Shown: positions 19,752-28,543, counted from the first letter of the stretch. The stretch is 64,000 nt of DNA from FEN-1297 sp964530445 (GCA_964530445.1 CAZHBJ010000001.1:5947-69946), one strand, 5' to 3'. Translations and numbers: made by a program. Notes: generated by a model not told the origin, from the sequence alone.

Positions 19752-19775
19752 CATGGTGAGCGAAGTCGAACCATG
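19752..19775. repeat. Short palindromic element with arms CATGGT/ACCATG
   Basis: CATGGT (19752-19757) and ACCATG (19770-19775) flank GAGCGAAGTCGA. It lies 17 bases from the larger nested palindrome and could be part of the same element or an independent REP-like sequence. It occupies the gap between the glmU-like gene and rpmE2 and shows no coding potential. Confidence 0.55.
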
Positions 19776-19850
19776 AATTATAAAAGCAAATTAGAACACC
19801 ACTACCAAACAGCATTCGAAAGAAGAATCTTGGTTTAAGTTATGCCAATT

Positions 19851-19877
19851 AAAAAAGCCAGGTTTTTGCCTGGCTTT
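19851..19877 (-). terminator. Intrinsic terminator of rpmE2
   Basis: The arms AAAGCCAGG (19854-19862) and CCTGGCTTT (19869-19877) form a perfect 9-bp stem with a 6-base loop. On the minus strand it continues into a T-run, 29 bases beyond the rpmE2 stop codon. This is a strong rho-independent terminator. Confidence 0.88.
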
Positions 19878-19905
19878 AATAAACTTTTATAAGGTTTTAA
19901 CTTAA

Positions 19906-20163
19906 TTAAGATGCTGTATTCTTTTTAGCATATTTACGTTTGAATTTCTCAACTCTTCCGGCAGTATCAAGCAGTTTTTGTTTCCCGGTAAAAAACGGAT
20001 GGGAACCGCTTGAGATTTCAAGCTTAACCAACGGATAAGTATTGCCGTCTTCCCATACAATCGTGTCGCTTGTGTTTATTGTTGAACGTGTTAAAATTGC
20101 AAAATCACAAGATGCATCTTGAAAAACTACCGGTCTGTAATTAGGGTGAATACCTTTTTTCAT
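19906..20163 (-). CDS. rpmE2: 50S ribosomal protein L31 type B
   Basis: 85 residues beginning MKKGIHPNYRPVVFQDASCD, the typical start of L31. The insert and the FFTGKQKL segment, and the lack of the CxxC zinc pair (only one cysteine), mark the zinc-free type B form. In organisms with both forms this paralogue replaces the zinc form under zinc limitation; whether another copy exists here is unknown. It is flanked by its own terminator and stands apart from the ECF operon upstream. Confidence 0.96.
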   Translation of the reverse strand: MKKGIHPNYRPVVFQDASCDFAILTRSTINTSDTIVWEDGNTYPLVKLEISSGSHPFFTGKQKLLDTAGRVEKFKRKYAKKNTAS

Positions 20164-20269
20164 ATAACTAACCTAACAATTTTAATTTCTTATCAAAAAA
20201 TAGACATCAAATATAGAAAAGTATGAGGATAATTTCAAAATAATAATTCCATCTTAATAGGGCAAAATC

Positions 20270-20902
20270 TTACTTTTTCCCTCTATTATATGATTTTTCC
20301 ATATTTTCTTTTAGAATAGCAACTTCTTGCCGCTGCGCCTTATCTAAATAAACCTGCTTAAAATTAAGCCCGGTTTTTATATCCGACTTGGTTAAGTTAA
20401 GATACGCCGAATGAAATCCATCAGTGGAATTATTCTGACTTTTATCCCGGGAATTAACTTCATTTTGTGAAATATTGTTTTTGGAATCCGGACTGCTTTG
20501 TAATTTAGCTGCTGCTTTTTGGTCCGTGGAATTTCCATTTAACTCTTTTTTTGCTAAATCTTCTACAGACTTAGTAACATTATCGTTGCTGGCAATTACA
20601 TCTTCTCTTAACCGCGGTTTTATGGAAAAGGGATCTGCCTGCTGTGTGGGCTGTGTTTTAATCATAAAAATTACAATTACTGCAACTGCAATAACGGTTA
20701 AAGAAGGGATAAGTTTTTTTCTTACGAAAACATTAACCGGTTTGTTTCTCACGGAATCATATTTTCCGGAGTTTATTTTTCTAAATAAATCCGCTTCAAA
20801 ATTTTCCGGTGCATCAATATTTTTAAGCCGTTTTAATTTTTCGGTTACATCACCGAAAAGATTTCCCTCTTCTTCCGGCTGTTTCATATCCTTATTATTC
20901 AT
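20270..20902 (-). CDS. Putative anti-sigma factor (single-pass membrane protein)
   Basis: 210 residues. An N-terminal cytoplasmic part (1-63) is followed by one membrane helix (about 64-81) and a polar, Asn/Ser/Lys-rich extracytoplasmic region. The gene overlaps the ECF sigma gene by 8 bases, the usual arrangement of sigma and anti-sigma. No HxxxCxxC zinc-binding motif is present, so it would be a zinc-free type if it binds the sigma factor. The assignment rests mainly on context and topology. Confidence 0.6.
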   Translation of the reverse strand: MNNKDMKQPEEEGNLFGDVTEKLKRLKNIDAPENFEADLFRKINSGKYDSVRNKPVNVFVRKKLIPSLTVIAVAVIVIFMIKTQPTQQADPFSIKPRLREDVIASNDNVTKSVEDLAKKELNGNSTDQKAAAKLQSSPDSKNNISQNEVNSRDKSQNNSTDGFHSAYLNLTKSDIKTGLNFKQVYLDKAQRQEVAILKENMEKSYNRGKK

Positions 20903-21482
20903 TGTAAATATCCTTTAACAATTTTTGCAGTTGCGCCCTGCCTCGGTTTATACGCGATTTTACAGTTCCTATTGTTAATCCTTTTATTTCAGCAATTTCT
21001 TCATAAGATAAGCCTTGAATATCTCTAAGTATTAAGACTTCCCTATAAACCTGCGTAACTTTTAAAAGAGCTTTTTGAATCATTTTATCCTTCATTTCAC
21101 TGTCGGCAGCAACATCCGGTCTGTATCTTTCATCAGGAATATCAAAAGTCTCTTTATTTTCGCCGTAAGAGTTAATGGAAAAGAAATTTCTTCTTTTTCT
21201 CCTTCTATACTCTGTTTTGGCCAAATTACCGGCAATAGTATAAATCCATGTGGAAAATTTAGCAATAGACGTATAAGAGTTTTTGTATCTATAAACTTTT
21301 ATAAAAGTCTCCTGAACCACATCCAAACATATTTCGTAATCGCCTAAAAATCTATACACAAAATTAACCAGCGGGTTTTTATACCTTTGTACTAAAATTT
21401 CAAACGCCTGTTCCGTATCGTTTTGCTGGAACTCAAGAATCAGTTCTTCATCGCTTAATTCGTTTAAATTTTTTTCGGTCAA
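20895..21482 (-). CDS. RNA polymerase sigma factor, ECF family (RpoE-like)
   Basis: 195 residues. Region 2 (about 25-95) contains NFVYRFLGDYEICLDVVQET and the promoter-melting stretch. Region 4 (about 135-190) contains the helix-turn-helix GLSYEEIAEIKGLTIGTVKSR. It directs polymerase to a stress or envelope regulon. The overlapping downstream gene encodes a single-pass protein, a likely anti-sigma. Autoregulation from the 313-base upstream gap is plausible, but no promoter could be assigned. Confidence 0.93.
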   Translation of the reverse strand: MTEKNLNELSDEELILEFQQNDTEQAFEILVQRYKNPLVNFVYRFLGDYEICLDVVQETFIKVYRYKNSYTSIAKFSTWIYTIAGNLAKTEYRRRKRRNFFSINSYGENKETFDIPDERYRPDVAADSEMKDKMIQKALLKVTQVYREVLILRDIQGLSYEEIAEIKGLTIGTVKSRINRGRAQLQKLLKDIYNE

Positions 21483-21795
21483 CTGTTTTATACTTTATTT
21501 GATTTGAAATGTTTCCAAAAACACATTAAAAGTTAAATAAAAATCAATAAAGATTGAAAGGAGATAGAGCCTATTATAATATAAATTCTAACTTAACCGG
21601 TTATTTGAATTTATTTCATAACTATTAAACTGTTAAAACAGTTAAAATATATACAGTTGTTTTTATTAAAACCGGGATTAATCCCGGCGTTAGTAATATA
21701 AAAACTCACATTGTAACCGTTTTTCCAAAGGAGTCCTTCGGACAACGGTTTTGATATTAATTTCGAAGAACAATCTAACTTAGTATTACTTACTT
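21483..21795. other. Intergenic region with hairpins between holA and the ECF sigma gene
   Basis: 313 bases without a gene. They hold a perfect 16-base palindrome of CCGGGATT/AATCCCGG (about 21673-21688). Further on there is a hairpin with outer arms AACCGTT/AACGGTT and inner stem CCGAAGG/CCTTTGG as read on the minus strand (about 21716-21753). The latter lies about 45 bases after the holA stop and may be its terminator or a repeat. The remaining AT-rich part should hold the sigma gene promoter. Confidence 0.5.
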
Positions 21796-22812
21796 CTATT
21801 CTTCCAAAATTTCAGCCAACAAAATAGATATAATAGACTTACCTCCGGCTGAAGTAGTTTTAACGGAAAGATCCGCTTTTAGCAAAGATTGAACAATTCT
21901 ATATAGGTCTTTATCTGAATATATCATTCGGGCTTTTAAATAATCTTTATAATAATATTGATGAGTTCCCACAATTCTTGCCGCCGCCTGATCCGGTATT
22001 TTCTTTTCTTTTAGTTCATTTATTCTAATTAACCCGGTAAAATAGCGTGTAAGCATGTAGATAATAAATGTCGGCTCCGCACCTTTTTCAAGCATTTTAT
22101 AGGCGATTTTAAAAGTTTCATTTCTGTCTTTTTTAGATATGGCATTTTGAAGATCGAAGATATTATATTCTTTTAGAGAAGTTGAAAGATCTTTAATTGA
22201 ATCAAGGGTTATTTCCTTTTTATCTCCTAAAAAAACAGAAATTTTTTCCAGCTGAGCTTCAAGCATGTCCCGGTTTTCGCCTGAAATATCGGTTAAAAGC
22301 CGGGCATTATCCCTGGTAATACTTTTGCCGTTATCCCGGGCATAAGCTACAACCCAATCAATTAAATTTTCTCCTTTTAATTCTTTAGCTTCAAACAAAT
22401 AATTTTTTGCAGCTAATGTTTTAAATGGTTCGGAATCAAGATTAGAAATTTTACCGTTATGTATCAAAACGATTACAGTAAAGTCGGACGGTGAAGCTGC
22501 ATACAAAGTCAAATGCTTTTTATCCCGTATTTTTTCGAATTCCTTTACAATAATTAATTTCTTTTCCGAGCCGAAAGGGAAAGCCGATGCAAAATCCAGT
22601 ATTTCGATTAAAGTTTTGTCGTCGCCGTAAAAAACTTCTTTATCAAAATCGGAAGTAATAAACGGCTGTACGGATTTATTAATTAAGGCTAAACATGAAT
22701 CTATGCTGAATGTATCTTCACCAAAGAGATAATATATAGGTAGTATTTTGCCGTTATTTAAATCATCGGTTAATTGATTTATTGATGGAGCTTTAATTTT
22801 AGTCTTCGCCAT
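21796..22812 (-). CDS. holA: DNA polymerase III subunit delta
   Basis: 338 residues. The start region (NGKILPIYYLFGEDTFSIDS) and the conserved LLTDISGENRDMLEAQLEKI and helical C-terminus (LKADLSVKT) match HolA, the clamp-loader subunit that opens the beta clamp. Length is typical. Its ATG overlaps the last codons of the 40-aa MetS-like gene, so it is translated from the same transcript as the transporter genes upstream. Confidence 0.9.
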   Translation of the reverse strand: MAKTKIKAPSINQLTDDLNNGKILPIYYLFGEDTFSIDSCLALINKSVQPFITSDFDKEVFYGDDKTLIEILDFASAFPFGSEKKLIIVKEFEKIRDKKHLTLYAASPSDFTVIVLIHNGKISNLDSEPFKTLAAKNYLFEAKELKGENLIDWVVAYARDNGKSITRDNARLLTDISGENRDMLEAQLEKISVFLGDKKEITLDSIKDLSTSLKEYNIFDLQNAISKKDRNETFKIAYKMLEKGAEPTFIIYMLTRYFTGLIRINELKEKKIPDQAAARIVGTHQYYYKDYLKARMIYSDKDLYRIVQSLLKADLSVKTTSAGGKSIISILLAEILEE

Positions 22813-22921
22813 TTTTCTCTTTTATCTTTTCGTATTTAATGGCGCGGGTAAGAAAAAATGTCATACCTCCCCATACGGTTCCGAGAACAATCAGCATTGT
22901 AATTATTGTTATAAAATTCAT
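22799..22921 (-). CDS. MetS-family small subunit of NSS transporter (40 aa)
   Basis: A 40-residue protein read directly from the sequence: MNFITIITMLIVLGTVWGG, then MTFFLTRAIKYEKIKEKNGED. It has one membrane helix (about 3-24) with a WGG motif and a short charged tail. Small single-helix proteins of this kind (MetS) accompany NSS-family transporters such as the methionine/alanine importer MetPS. It lies 60 bases after the NSS gene and overlaps the holA start by 14 bases. Function is inferred from family resemblance and position. Confidence 0.8.
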   Translation of the reverse strand: MNFITIITMLIVLGTVWGGMTFFLTRAIKYEKIKEKNGED

Positions 22922-22981
22922 ATTCTATTTAGTAATTAAAATAAAAATTTTCAAATCGTTCAAACTTAAAGAATCTGTTAA

Positions 22982-24451
22982 TCAATTGTTTTCCTTAAAA
23001 GTTTGGTTTACCATAGCTTTATTCAAAAGAATAAATGTAAGTAATATAACCGCCCATTGAAAAATACATGTGCCTGCATTTGCCGTATGGAAAGGATTCC
23101 ACCACTCGGGGTCCCATGATACCGAAGAAATTAACCACCAAGAAACAAGCACTACAACCTGCACCGGGATTAAGAATCCTATTATAAAATTATACCATTT
23201 GCCGATTTTTACGTCGCTGCCGTAACCATTAATAATTTCCGTTCTAAATTTATCCACGCCGTATCGAATGATTGAGAACGATATAAAAGCACCGCTGATT
23301 ATTAACCCGACACCCCAAACCCAATCCTGGTTTGTTAGAAAATTTAAATCTAGTGCAGAAGGTATTCCCAATAAAAATCCTAAAGAAGCAACCATAATTA
23401 TAGCTTTACCTCTTTTAAAACCGAAATCGATTAATGTTCTTGTAGTAAGTTCAACCATAGACATTAATGAAGTTGTGGCGGCAAAAAACAATGCAATAAA
23501 AAACAGCGATGCAAAAATTACGTTAACTATATAATGTGTGGAGATTTTGGAGAACAGCAACGGGAGATAAATAAAAGTTAAGCCTGTATTAGCAGGACCA
23601 GCTTGTGAAATTTGCTGCATTGCATCGGAAGTGCTTAAAGCAAATACAGTAGAAAATATTGTAATGCCTGCCAGCAGAGAAACAGTATTATTTCCGAAAC
23701 CAATTAAGGCGGCATTTAGGGAAATATCTTCCTTCTTTTTCATATATATTGCATAAGTTAAAATGAGTCCCCAGCCCGCGCCTGTATCCCATGCATTCTG
23801 CGTTAATGCATTAAGCCAGACTTTATAATTTAAAATAATATCCAAATGAGGTGTGAAAAAATATTTTATCCCTTCAATAGCATTAGGCAGAGTAACGGCT
23901 CTAACGAATAGAATAATTAAAATTATTAAAAGCGAAGGGACCATAAATTTGGTTACTTTTTCAATCCCTTTGCTCACACCCCTGTAAATAACGAAAGCAA
24001 CAAGAGTCATTGCTATAAAATGATATACAAGCGGCTGATAGCTGGAAGAGAATCTTGTCCAGTATTCAAGATATTTTGTAGTGGAAAAAAGATCGCCGGT
24101 TATTGCGGAAATGAAATATTTTAAGCACCAGCCGGTAACTACAGAGTAGTAGAACATTATTGCGGTGGATACAAAAACTATAAATGCGCCCATCCAACCG
24201 AACTGCCTGCCTGCGGTTTTTGAAATAGCACCGACAGGCCCGAACCTGGTTGATTTACCAATCGCGAATTCGGCAATAATTAACGGAACAGACCATACGA
24301 GAAGAAAAATTACCCAGGGAATTAAAAAAGAACCGCCGCCGTTCTGCGCAACAATTCTTGAAAAGCGCCAAATGTTCCCGGTTCCGACTGCAATACCTAT
24401 TGTTGCAATTATCAGCGACCAGCGAGAAGAAAAAAACTCTTCTTGTTTCAT
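22982..24451 (-). CDS. Sodium-dependent transporter, NSS (SNF) family
   Basis: 489 residues with 11-12 hydrophobic segments. The N-terminal hallmark is seen: RWSLIIATIGIAVGTGNIWR followed by FSRIVAQNGGGSFLIPW, covering the sodium and substrate sites of TM1. Bacterial NSS proteins import amino acids with sodium. The adjacent 40-aa MetS-like gene supports a MetP-type amino acid importer (methionine, alanine or similar). It lies 71 bases after the cyclophilin gene in the long minus-strand series. Confidence 0.92.
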   Translation of the reverse strand: MKQEEFFSSRWSLIIATIGIAVGTGNIWRFSRIVAQNGGGSFLIPWVIFLLVWSVPLIIAEFAIGKSTRFGPVGAISKTAGRQFGWMGAFIVFVSTAIMFYYSVVTGWCLKYFISAITGDLFSTTKYLEYWTRFSSSYQPLVYHFIAMTLVAFVIYRGVSKGIEKVTKFMVPSLLIILIILFVRAVTLPNAIEGIKYFFTPHLDIILNYKVWLNALTQNAWDTGAGWGLILTYAIYMKKKEDISLNAALIGFGNNTVSLLAGITIFSTVFALSTSDAMQQISQAGPANTGLTFIYLPLLFSKISTHYIVNVIFASLFFIALFFAATTSLMSMVELTTRTLIDFGFKRGKAIIMVASLGFLLGIPSALDLNFLTNQDWVWGVGLIISGAFISFSIIRYGVDKFRTEIINGYGSDVKIGKWYNFIIGFLIPVQVVVLVSWWLISSVSWDPEWWNPFHTANAGTCIFQWAVILLTFILLNKAMVNQTFKENN

Positions 24452-24522
24452 TTAGTTCTTATCGGTTTATTGTCGAAAGTATTTCCTATTATCCTTCTTA
24501 AAAAAAATAATTTTTATCTTAG

Positions 24523-25107
24523 TTAAGGTTTCTCAGTTTTTCTTTCTATATAAACAGAGTCCATAACAACAGGAGTAACCGGTTTATCATTCGGTTTTGT
24601 TGTGGGAACCTTACCTATTGCCTTAACTACATCCATTCCATCGATTACTTTCCCGAAAATAGAATAGTGCATATCTAGCCAGTGGGTCGGTTCAAGTGTA
24701 ATAAAAAATTGACTGCCGTTTGTATTAGGCCCTCTATTAGCCATAGCCATAACTCCTGCAGAATCAAATTTAAAATTCTCATTAAATTCATCATTAAAAG
24801 TACCACCCCAGACGCTTTCCCCGCCGGTTCCGTTTCCGTTCGGGTCACCGCCCTGTATCATAAAATTATCGATTACCCGGTGAAAGGTTAACTTATTATA
24901 ATATCCTTTATCCGATAAGCCGATAAAATTTTCAACGGCTTTTGGTGCAGCTTGCGGTAAAAGCTCGCACTTAATGGTTCCCATATTGGTTTTTATCACT
25001 GCAATATAAGTTGTGTCGTTCATAGATTTTTTTTGTCCGTTTGATTTTGATTGTTTACATCCTAAAACCGTAGCAGCAAGTATTAAAATAAAAATTAAGC
25101 TTTTCAT
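24523..25107 (-). CDS. Peptidyl-prolyl cis-trans isomerase, cyclophilin type, lipoprotein
   Basis: 194 residues. A lipoprotein signal with lipobox VLGC (Cys17) precedes a cyclophilin domain with the conserved FHRVIDNFMIQGGDPNGNGTGG-type active-site region, the ANRGPNTNGSQFFITL strand and the WLDMHYSIFGKVIDGMDVV end. It should be membrane-anchored on the periplasmic side and speed proline isomerisation during folding of envelope proteins. It follows uppP by 8 bases. Confidence 0.93.
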   Translation of the reverse strand: MKSLIFILILAATVLGCKQSKSNGQKKSMNDTTYIAVIKTNMGTIKCELLPQAAPKAVENFIGLSDKGYYNKLTFHRVIDNFMIQGGDPNGNGTGGESVWGGTFNDEFNENFKFDSAGVMAMANRGPNTNGSQFFITLEPTHWLDMHYSIFGKVIDGMDVVKAIGKVPTTKPNDKPVTPVVMDSVYIERKTEKP

Positions 25108-25115
25108 AGTATCTC

Positions 25116-25964
25116 CTAAGGAAGTATAGCATGTGAAGAAAGTAAAATTAAAATTATAATTCCTAATGCAATTCTGTAATAAACAAATATAAGTGTTGTA
25201 TTTTTTCTAAGGTATTTTAACAGAAAATCAATTGATAAATAACCGAAAATAAAAGCAAAGATTGTTGAAACTATCATATTTACAGCCAATGAAGGATTAA
25301 TGAATTTAAGAGATTCATACAGTTCCAATAATCCGCTGGCAAGAACAGCAGGAATACTTAATAAAAATGAAAATCTTGCGGCAGTTTCTCTATTCATTCC
25401 GAGGAATAATCCGGCCGTAATAGTTGTTCCGGACCTGCTGGAACCCGGGATAAGAGCAAAACATTGTGCAACACCTACCCAAAAAGCGTCCCATTTTGTT
25501 ATCTTATTTAAATCTTTTTTTAATTTTGCTATTTTTTCTGCAATTGCCAAAATAATTGCCAGCCCTATTAAGCTGAAAGCAATAACGTACAAATCTTTTG
25601 TTAGAGTACCTTCTATTATTTTTTTTAACGAAATACCGATTATACCAACCGGAATAGAACCGATAATAATCAACCAGCCTAACCTTGAATTCAATTTTTG
25701 TTCGGATAATTTTACCCTGTGTTTTACATTTTCATTTAAGAAATCGAAAATAATTTCCCACAAGTCTTTCCAGAAATAAATTATTACTGCAATTACAGTC
25801 CCGAGTTGTATAACAGCAATAAAAGCCGTCCATTCTTCCGGATGCTGATTGGAAATGAGGTGCATAAATTTACCGGCTAAAGTTAAATGCCCGGTGCTGC
25901 TGATTGGTAAAAATTCGGTAAGTCCCTGTATAATACCAAGTAAAATAGCTTGTAATATGTTCAA
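25116..25964 (-). CDS. uppP: Undecaprenyl-diphosphatase UppP (BacA family)
   Basis: 282 residues with about eight hydrophobic segments. Both catalytic motifs of the BacA/UppP family are present: QGLTEFLPISSTGHL near the N-terminus and PGSSRSGTTITAGLFLG in the middle. It recycles the lipid carrier for cell wall and polysaccharide synthesis by removing a phosphate from undecaprenyl diphosphate. It sits between a barrel protein gene (9-base gap) and the cyclophilin gene. Confidence 0.96.
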   Translation of the reverse strand: MNILQAILLGIIQGLTEFLPISSTGHLTLAGKFMHLISNQHPEEWTAFIAVIQLGTVIAVIIYFWKDLWEIIFDFLNENVKHRVKLSEQKLNSRLGWLIIIGSIPVGIIGISLKKIIEGTLTKDLYVIAFSLIGLAIILAIAEKIAKLKKDLNKITKWDAFWVGVAQCFALIPGSSRSGTTITAGLFLGMNRETAARFSFLLSIPAVLASGLLELYESLKFINPSLAVNMIVSTIFAFIFGYLSIDFLLKYLRKNTTLIFVYYRIALGIIILILLSSHAILP

Positions 25965-25973
25965 AAAGCCCTC

Positions 25974-26618
25974 CTAAAAAATATAAGAAACTCCAAGCCT
26001 TAAACCCGCAGATAAAGCATTGAAATTTACATTGGTATTATTAACTACAAAATAGCCGTTTCCGCTTTTAGGTTTCCCATTAAAATCGTATCTAATATCT
26101 ACTCCGATATTTGCATACAGATTTCCGCTTAATAAAGTGTTTCCGTCTGCCTTAAGAAGTAATCCGAAACCTGTTGAATTATAAGTTTCCGTTGAAGGTT
26201 TGGCAGGAAGCTGCTGGACTGCACTAACAAAACGAATTCCTATTCCTCCGCCGAATTTAAAATCGTAACCGTTTCCTCTAATGACGTAATAGTTTACAAC
26301 TGTAGGCATAACAATAGAGTAATTCAATTTGTAAATTCCGCCGTACTCGTTTGTATAATTATGTGAGTTAATAAGATAAGCAACTTCAAGTCCCAATTCA
26401 TAATTATTATTTAATTGAAAACCTCCTTCGCCTGAAAAAACTATTGCACTGTTAAATGTGCCGAGCTGCTGGTTGGGCGGTGCAAAATTTTGATTTATAT
26501 AATCGATTAGAGAAGGCATATTAATAAATGATATCTCCATCCCCGCTCTAACATAATATTGTGAATAGGATGTGCTTGATATAGTAAGACAGATTATCAG
26601 GGCAGAAAGAAGCTTCAT
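25974..26618 (-). CDS. Putative outer membrane beta-barrel protein
   Basis: 214 residues. A signal peptide (about 1-19, ending STSYSQ) is followed by alternating amphipathic strands with many Gly, Tyr and Asn (YELGLEVAYLI; DFKFGGGIGIRFV; LYANIGVDIRYDF) and a C-terminal aromatic residue (SYIF). This fits a small OmpA/OmpW-like eight-strand barrel. It overlaps the flippase-like gene by 4 bases. No specific family is recognised and the function is unknown. Confidence 0.7.
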   Translation of the reverse strand: MKLLSALIICLTISSTSYSQYYVRAGMEISFINMPSLIDYINQNFAPPNQQLGTFNSAIVFSGEGGFQLNNNYELGLEVAYLINSHNYTNEYGGIYKLNYSIVMPTVVNYYVIRGNGYDFKFGGGIGIRFVSAVQQLPAKPSTETYNSTGFGLLLKADGNTLLSGNLYANIGVDIRYDFNGKPKSGNGYFVVNNTNVNFNALSAGLRLGVSYIF

Positions 26619-27670
26619 AATTCTTCCAGTTCGGTTTCTACAACTTTAATTAGATTATCATGATGTTTATTAAGTGCAAAGAAAAATATAAGTGCGGTGA
26701 AGATAAACAAAAAATATGAAATTACATGTGTTAATAGTGCATATGCCAAGCTAATCGATTCACCGAATCCGAATAAAAGTACCAACGCGGCTTTTGAGAG
26801 TGCTTCATAAGAACCGATACCTCCGGGTGTGGGTATAACCACTCCAATAGCGCTTATGCTCATCAACACCCAGGCCATAGCATAAGTTACAGGCTTAATG
26901 TTTTGCATTCCCAGGGTGTAAAATCCTATATAAGCACTAAGTGCATACACTATCATTATTAAAGCGCTTAAAAGGAAAGTATAAATATAATTTTTTGTAC
27001 CTTTTAAACTGGCAAAGCCGACTGTCATCATATCAAAAATGTATGCCGCTTTATGAGCCAGTTTTTCCGAAAATTTACCTAACATTTTTATAATAAGTTT
27101 GTAAAATTTTTCTCTAAACCTTATTAAAAAATAAATAAATACAATTACTCCGGCTATTAAAATAACTGTTATGTAAAGAGTAGATTTTAACCACGGGAAT
27201 TTAAGATAAAGATCTTCGCTCCAAATTATAACGGAGACAATTACCGTAAGACCGAGAAAAATGATATCGATAATCCTTTCGAGGATTACTGTACCGAACA
27301 TTGAAGACCTAGAAAGTTTTTCCCATCTGCCTAATACCACCGCTCTCGATACTTCACCCAGCCTCGGCACTACGCAACTTACACCGTATCCTACCATAAC
27401 AGCACCGAATATGTTTATGATAGAAGTATCCTGCTTAACGGATTTTAGAATCACTTTCCATCTTAAAGCTCTTAGGTAATGAGAGAACAGCATTGCTATT
27501 AACAGGACAAAAATCCAAAAAATCGAAGCGTTTGAAAGAATGGCGAATATTTTATTTAAGTCTTCGTTATAAAATGCAATATAAAGGAAAATAACGCTCA
27601 GTATCAATGGAAGCACAAATCTAGCTGTCCTGATAAACCAGTTCTTCTTTTTAGTTTTATCTGAGGTCAA
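26615..27670 (-). CDS. Flippase-like integral membrane protein (LPG synthase TM region / UPF0104)
   Basis: 351 residues with about eight or nine membrane helices. The conserved stretches (LRALRWKVILKS; GYGVSCVVPRLGEVSRAVVL; IPTPGGIGSYEA) are those of the family that includes AglD and the membrane part of lysylphosphatidylglycerol synthase. Members are thought to act in lipid or glycolipid translocation. No lysyl-transfer domain is present. The start overlaps the lolA end by 14 bases and the end overlaps the barrel gene by 4. Confidence 0.85.
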   Translation of the reverse strand: MTSDKTKKKNWFIRTARFVLPLILSVIFLYIAFYNEDLNKIFAILSNASIFWIFVLLIAMLFSHYLRALRWKVILKSVKQDTSIINIFGAVMVGYGVSCVVPRLGEVSRAVVLGRWEKLSRSSMFGTVILERIIDIIFLGLTVIVSVIIWSEDLYLKFPWLKSTLYITVILIAGVIVFIYFLIRFREKFYKLIIKMLGKFSEKLAHKAAYIFDMMTVGFASLKGTKNYIYTFLLSALIMIVYALSAYIGFYTLGMQNIKPVTYAMAWVLMSISAIGVVIPTPGGIGSYEALSKAALVLLFGFGESISLAYALLTHVISYFLFIFTALIFFFALNKHHDNLIKVVETELEEL

Positions 27671-28262
27671 TAACTTTGCTCCCCTTCGGCGGTGTAAAGG
27701 TGAATAAAGAATCCGGCAGATTTGAATTCAGTTTATAATCGGAAAAGTCGATTTGGATTAAAACATCATTAAGATCTCCGATAATCATTTTTGAAATCAG
27801 ATGTTTCGAATCCGTCCATATCTTAACATATTTAAAGTTCAAACCGGGCTTTTTAGGCGTAAGCATTAAAACCTTTTGATCTTTTATTTCCATCAATTCG
27901 ATATTACATTCGGTTGGATATATATTAATAAAATTATTTAATGATAGAACCGAGGGATCATGTTCATCATAGCTGCTTATTATTACTTTGTTTTCGGCTT
28001 TATTATAATTCCAGTTAGTTTTCCCGTTCGAAATTATGATTGAGTTTTTTAACTCCAGTCTTAGGTTATTCTTTTTCTTAAAATAAAATTTGCCGTAAAG
28101 GTTTACATTACCGTTTGATGACTGCACAAATCCGGCGGTTATATCCTTAATCGAGTCAAATTTTTTCTGCAGTGATTCAAGAATCTGCTGTCCTTCATTC
28201 TGTGCAAAGCTTGGCAAAGCAGCAAACAAAATTATTAAAACAAAAATTAATAATCTTTTCAT
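27657..28262 (-). CDS. lolA: Outer membrane lipoprotein carrier protein LolA
   Basis: 201 residues. A signal peptide (about 1-20, ending SFAQ) is followed by a LolA-type half-barrel (LQKKFDSIKDITAGFVQSS; YGKFYFKKKNNLRLEL; WTDSKHLISKMI). It shuttles lipoproteins across the periplasm to the outer membrane. It opens the minus-strand operon of envelope genes that runs down to uppP and the cyclophilin, and it is divergent from rimP. Confidence 0.9.
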   Translation of the reverse strand: MKRLLIFVLIILFAALPSFAQNEGQQILESLQKKFDSIKDITAGFVQSSNGNVNLYGKFYFKKKNNLRLELKNSIIISNGKTNWNYNKAENKVIISSYDEHDPSVLSLNNFINIYPTECNIELMEIKDQKVLMLTPKKPGLNFKYVKIWTDSKHLISKMIIGDLNDVLIQIDFSDYKLNSNLPDSLFTFTPPKGSKVIDLR

Positions 28263-28515
28263 ATTGAATAATAAAGTAATAATTAGAATGCAATTTATAA
28301 AATTTGTATAATAAAGTAATATGCAAAAATAAATTGTTGTAGAATTTCAAATCAACAATTAAGTAGTTTTTAATTGTTTCATTACTTTCTATAAATAACT
28401 TAAGAATTATTGATTTTCCGGGTAAATGGGTAATAGAATGCATTAGGTGAATGGTTATTGCATTTATTATTTCTTGCTTATTGGGTAAAATAATACTAAT
28501 TTTGGTTGACTTTTT
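28263..28515. other. Divergent promoter region between lolA and rimP
   Basis: AT-rich spacer that must carry promoters for the lolA operon (minus) and the rimP-nusA-infB operon (plus). Open frames across it are low-complexity and start in AT-rich sequence, so I do not regard them as genes. A TTGAC box occurs at 28506-28510, but no convincing -10 at the right distance was found. Confidence 0.4.
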
Positions 28516-28540
28516 CGCCCTCTTGAGGGCGATTTTTATT
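28516..28540 (+). terminator. Terminator-like hairpin directly upstream of rimP
   Basis: CGCCCTC (28516-28522) and GAGGGCG (28525-28531) form a perfect 7-bp GC-rich stem followed by ATTTTTATT. The T-run ends only 3 bases before the rimP ATG (28544) and occupies the place of a ribosome-binding site. It has the form of an intrinsic terminator and could attenuate the nusA operon. Confidence 0.6.
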
Positions 28541-28543
28541 TGT

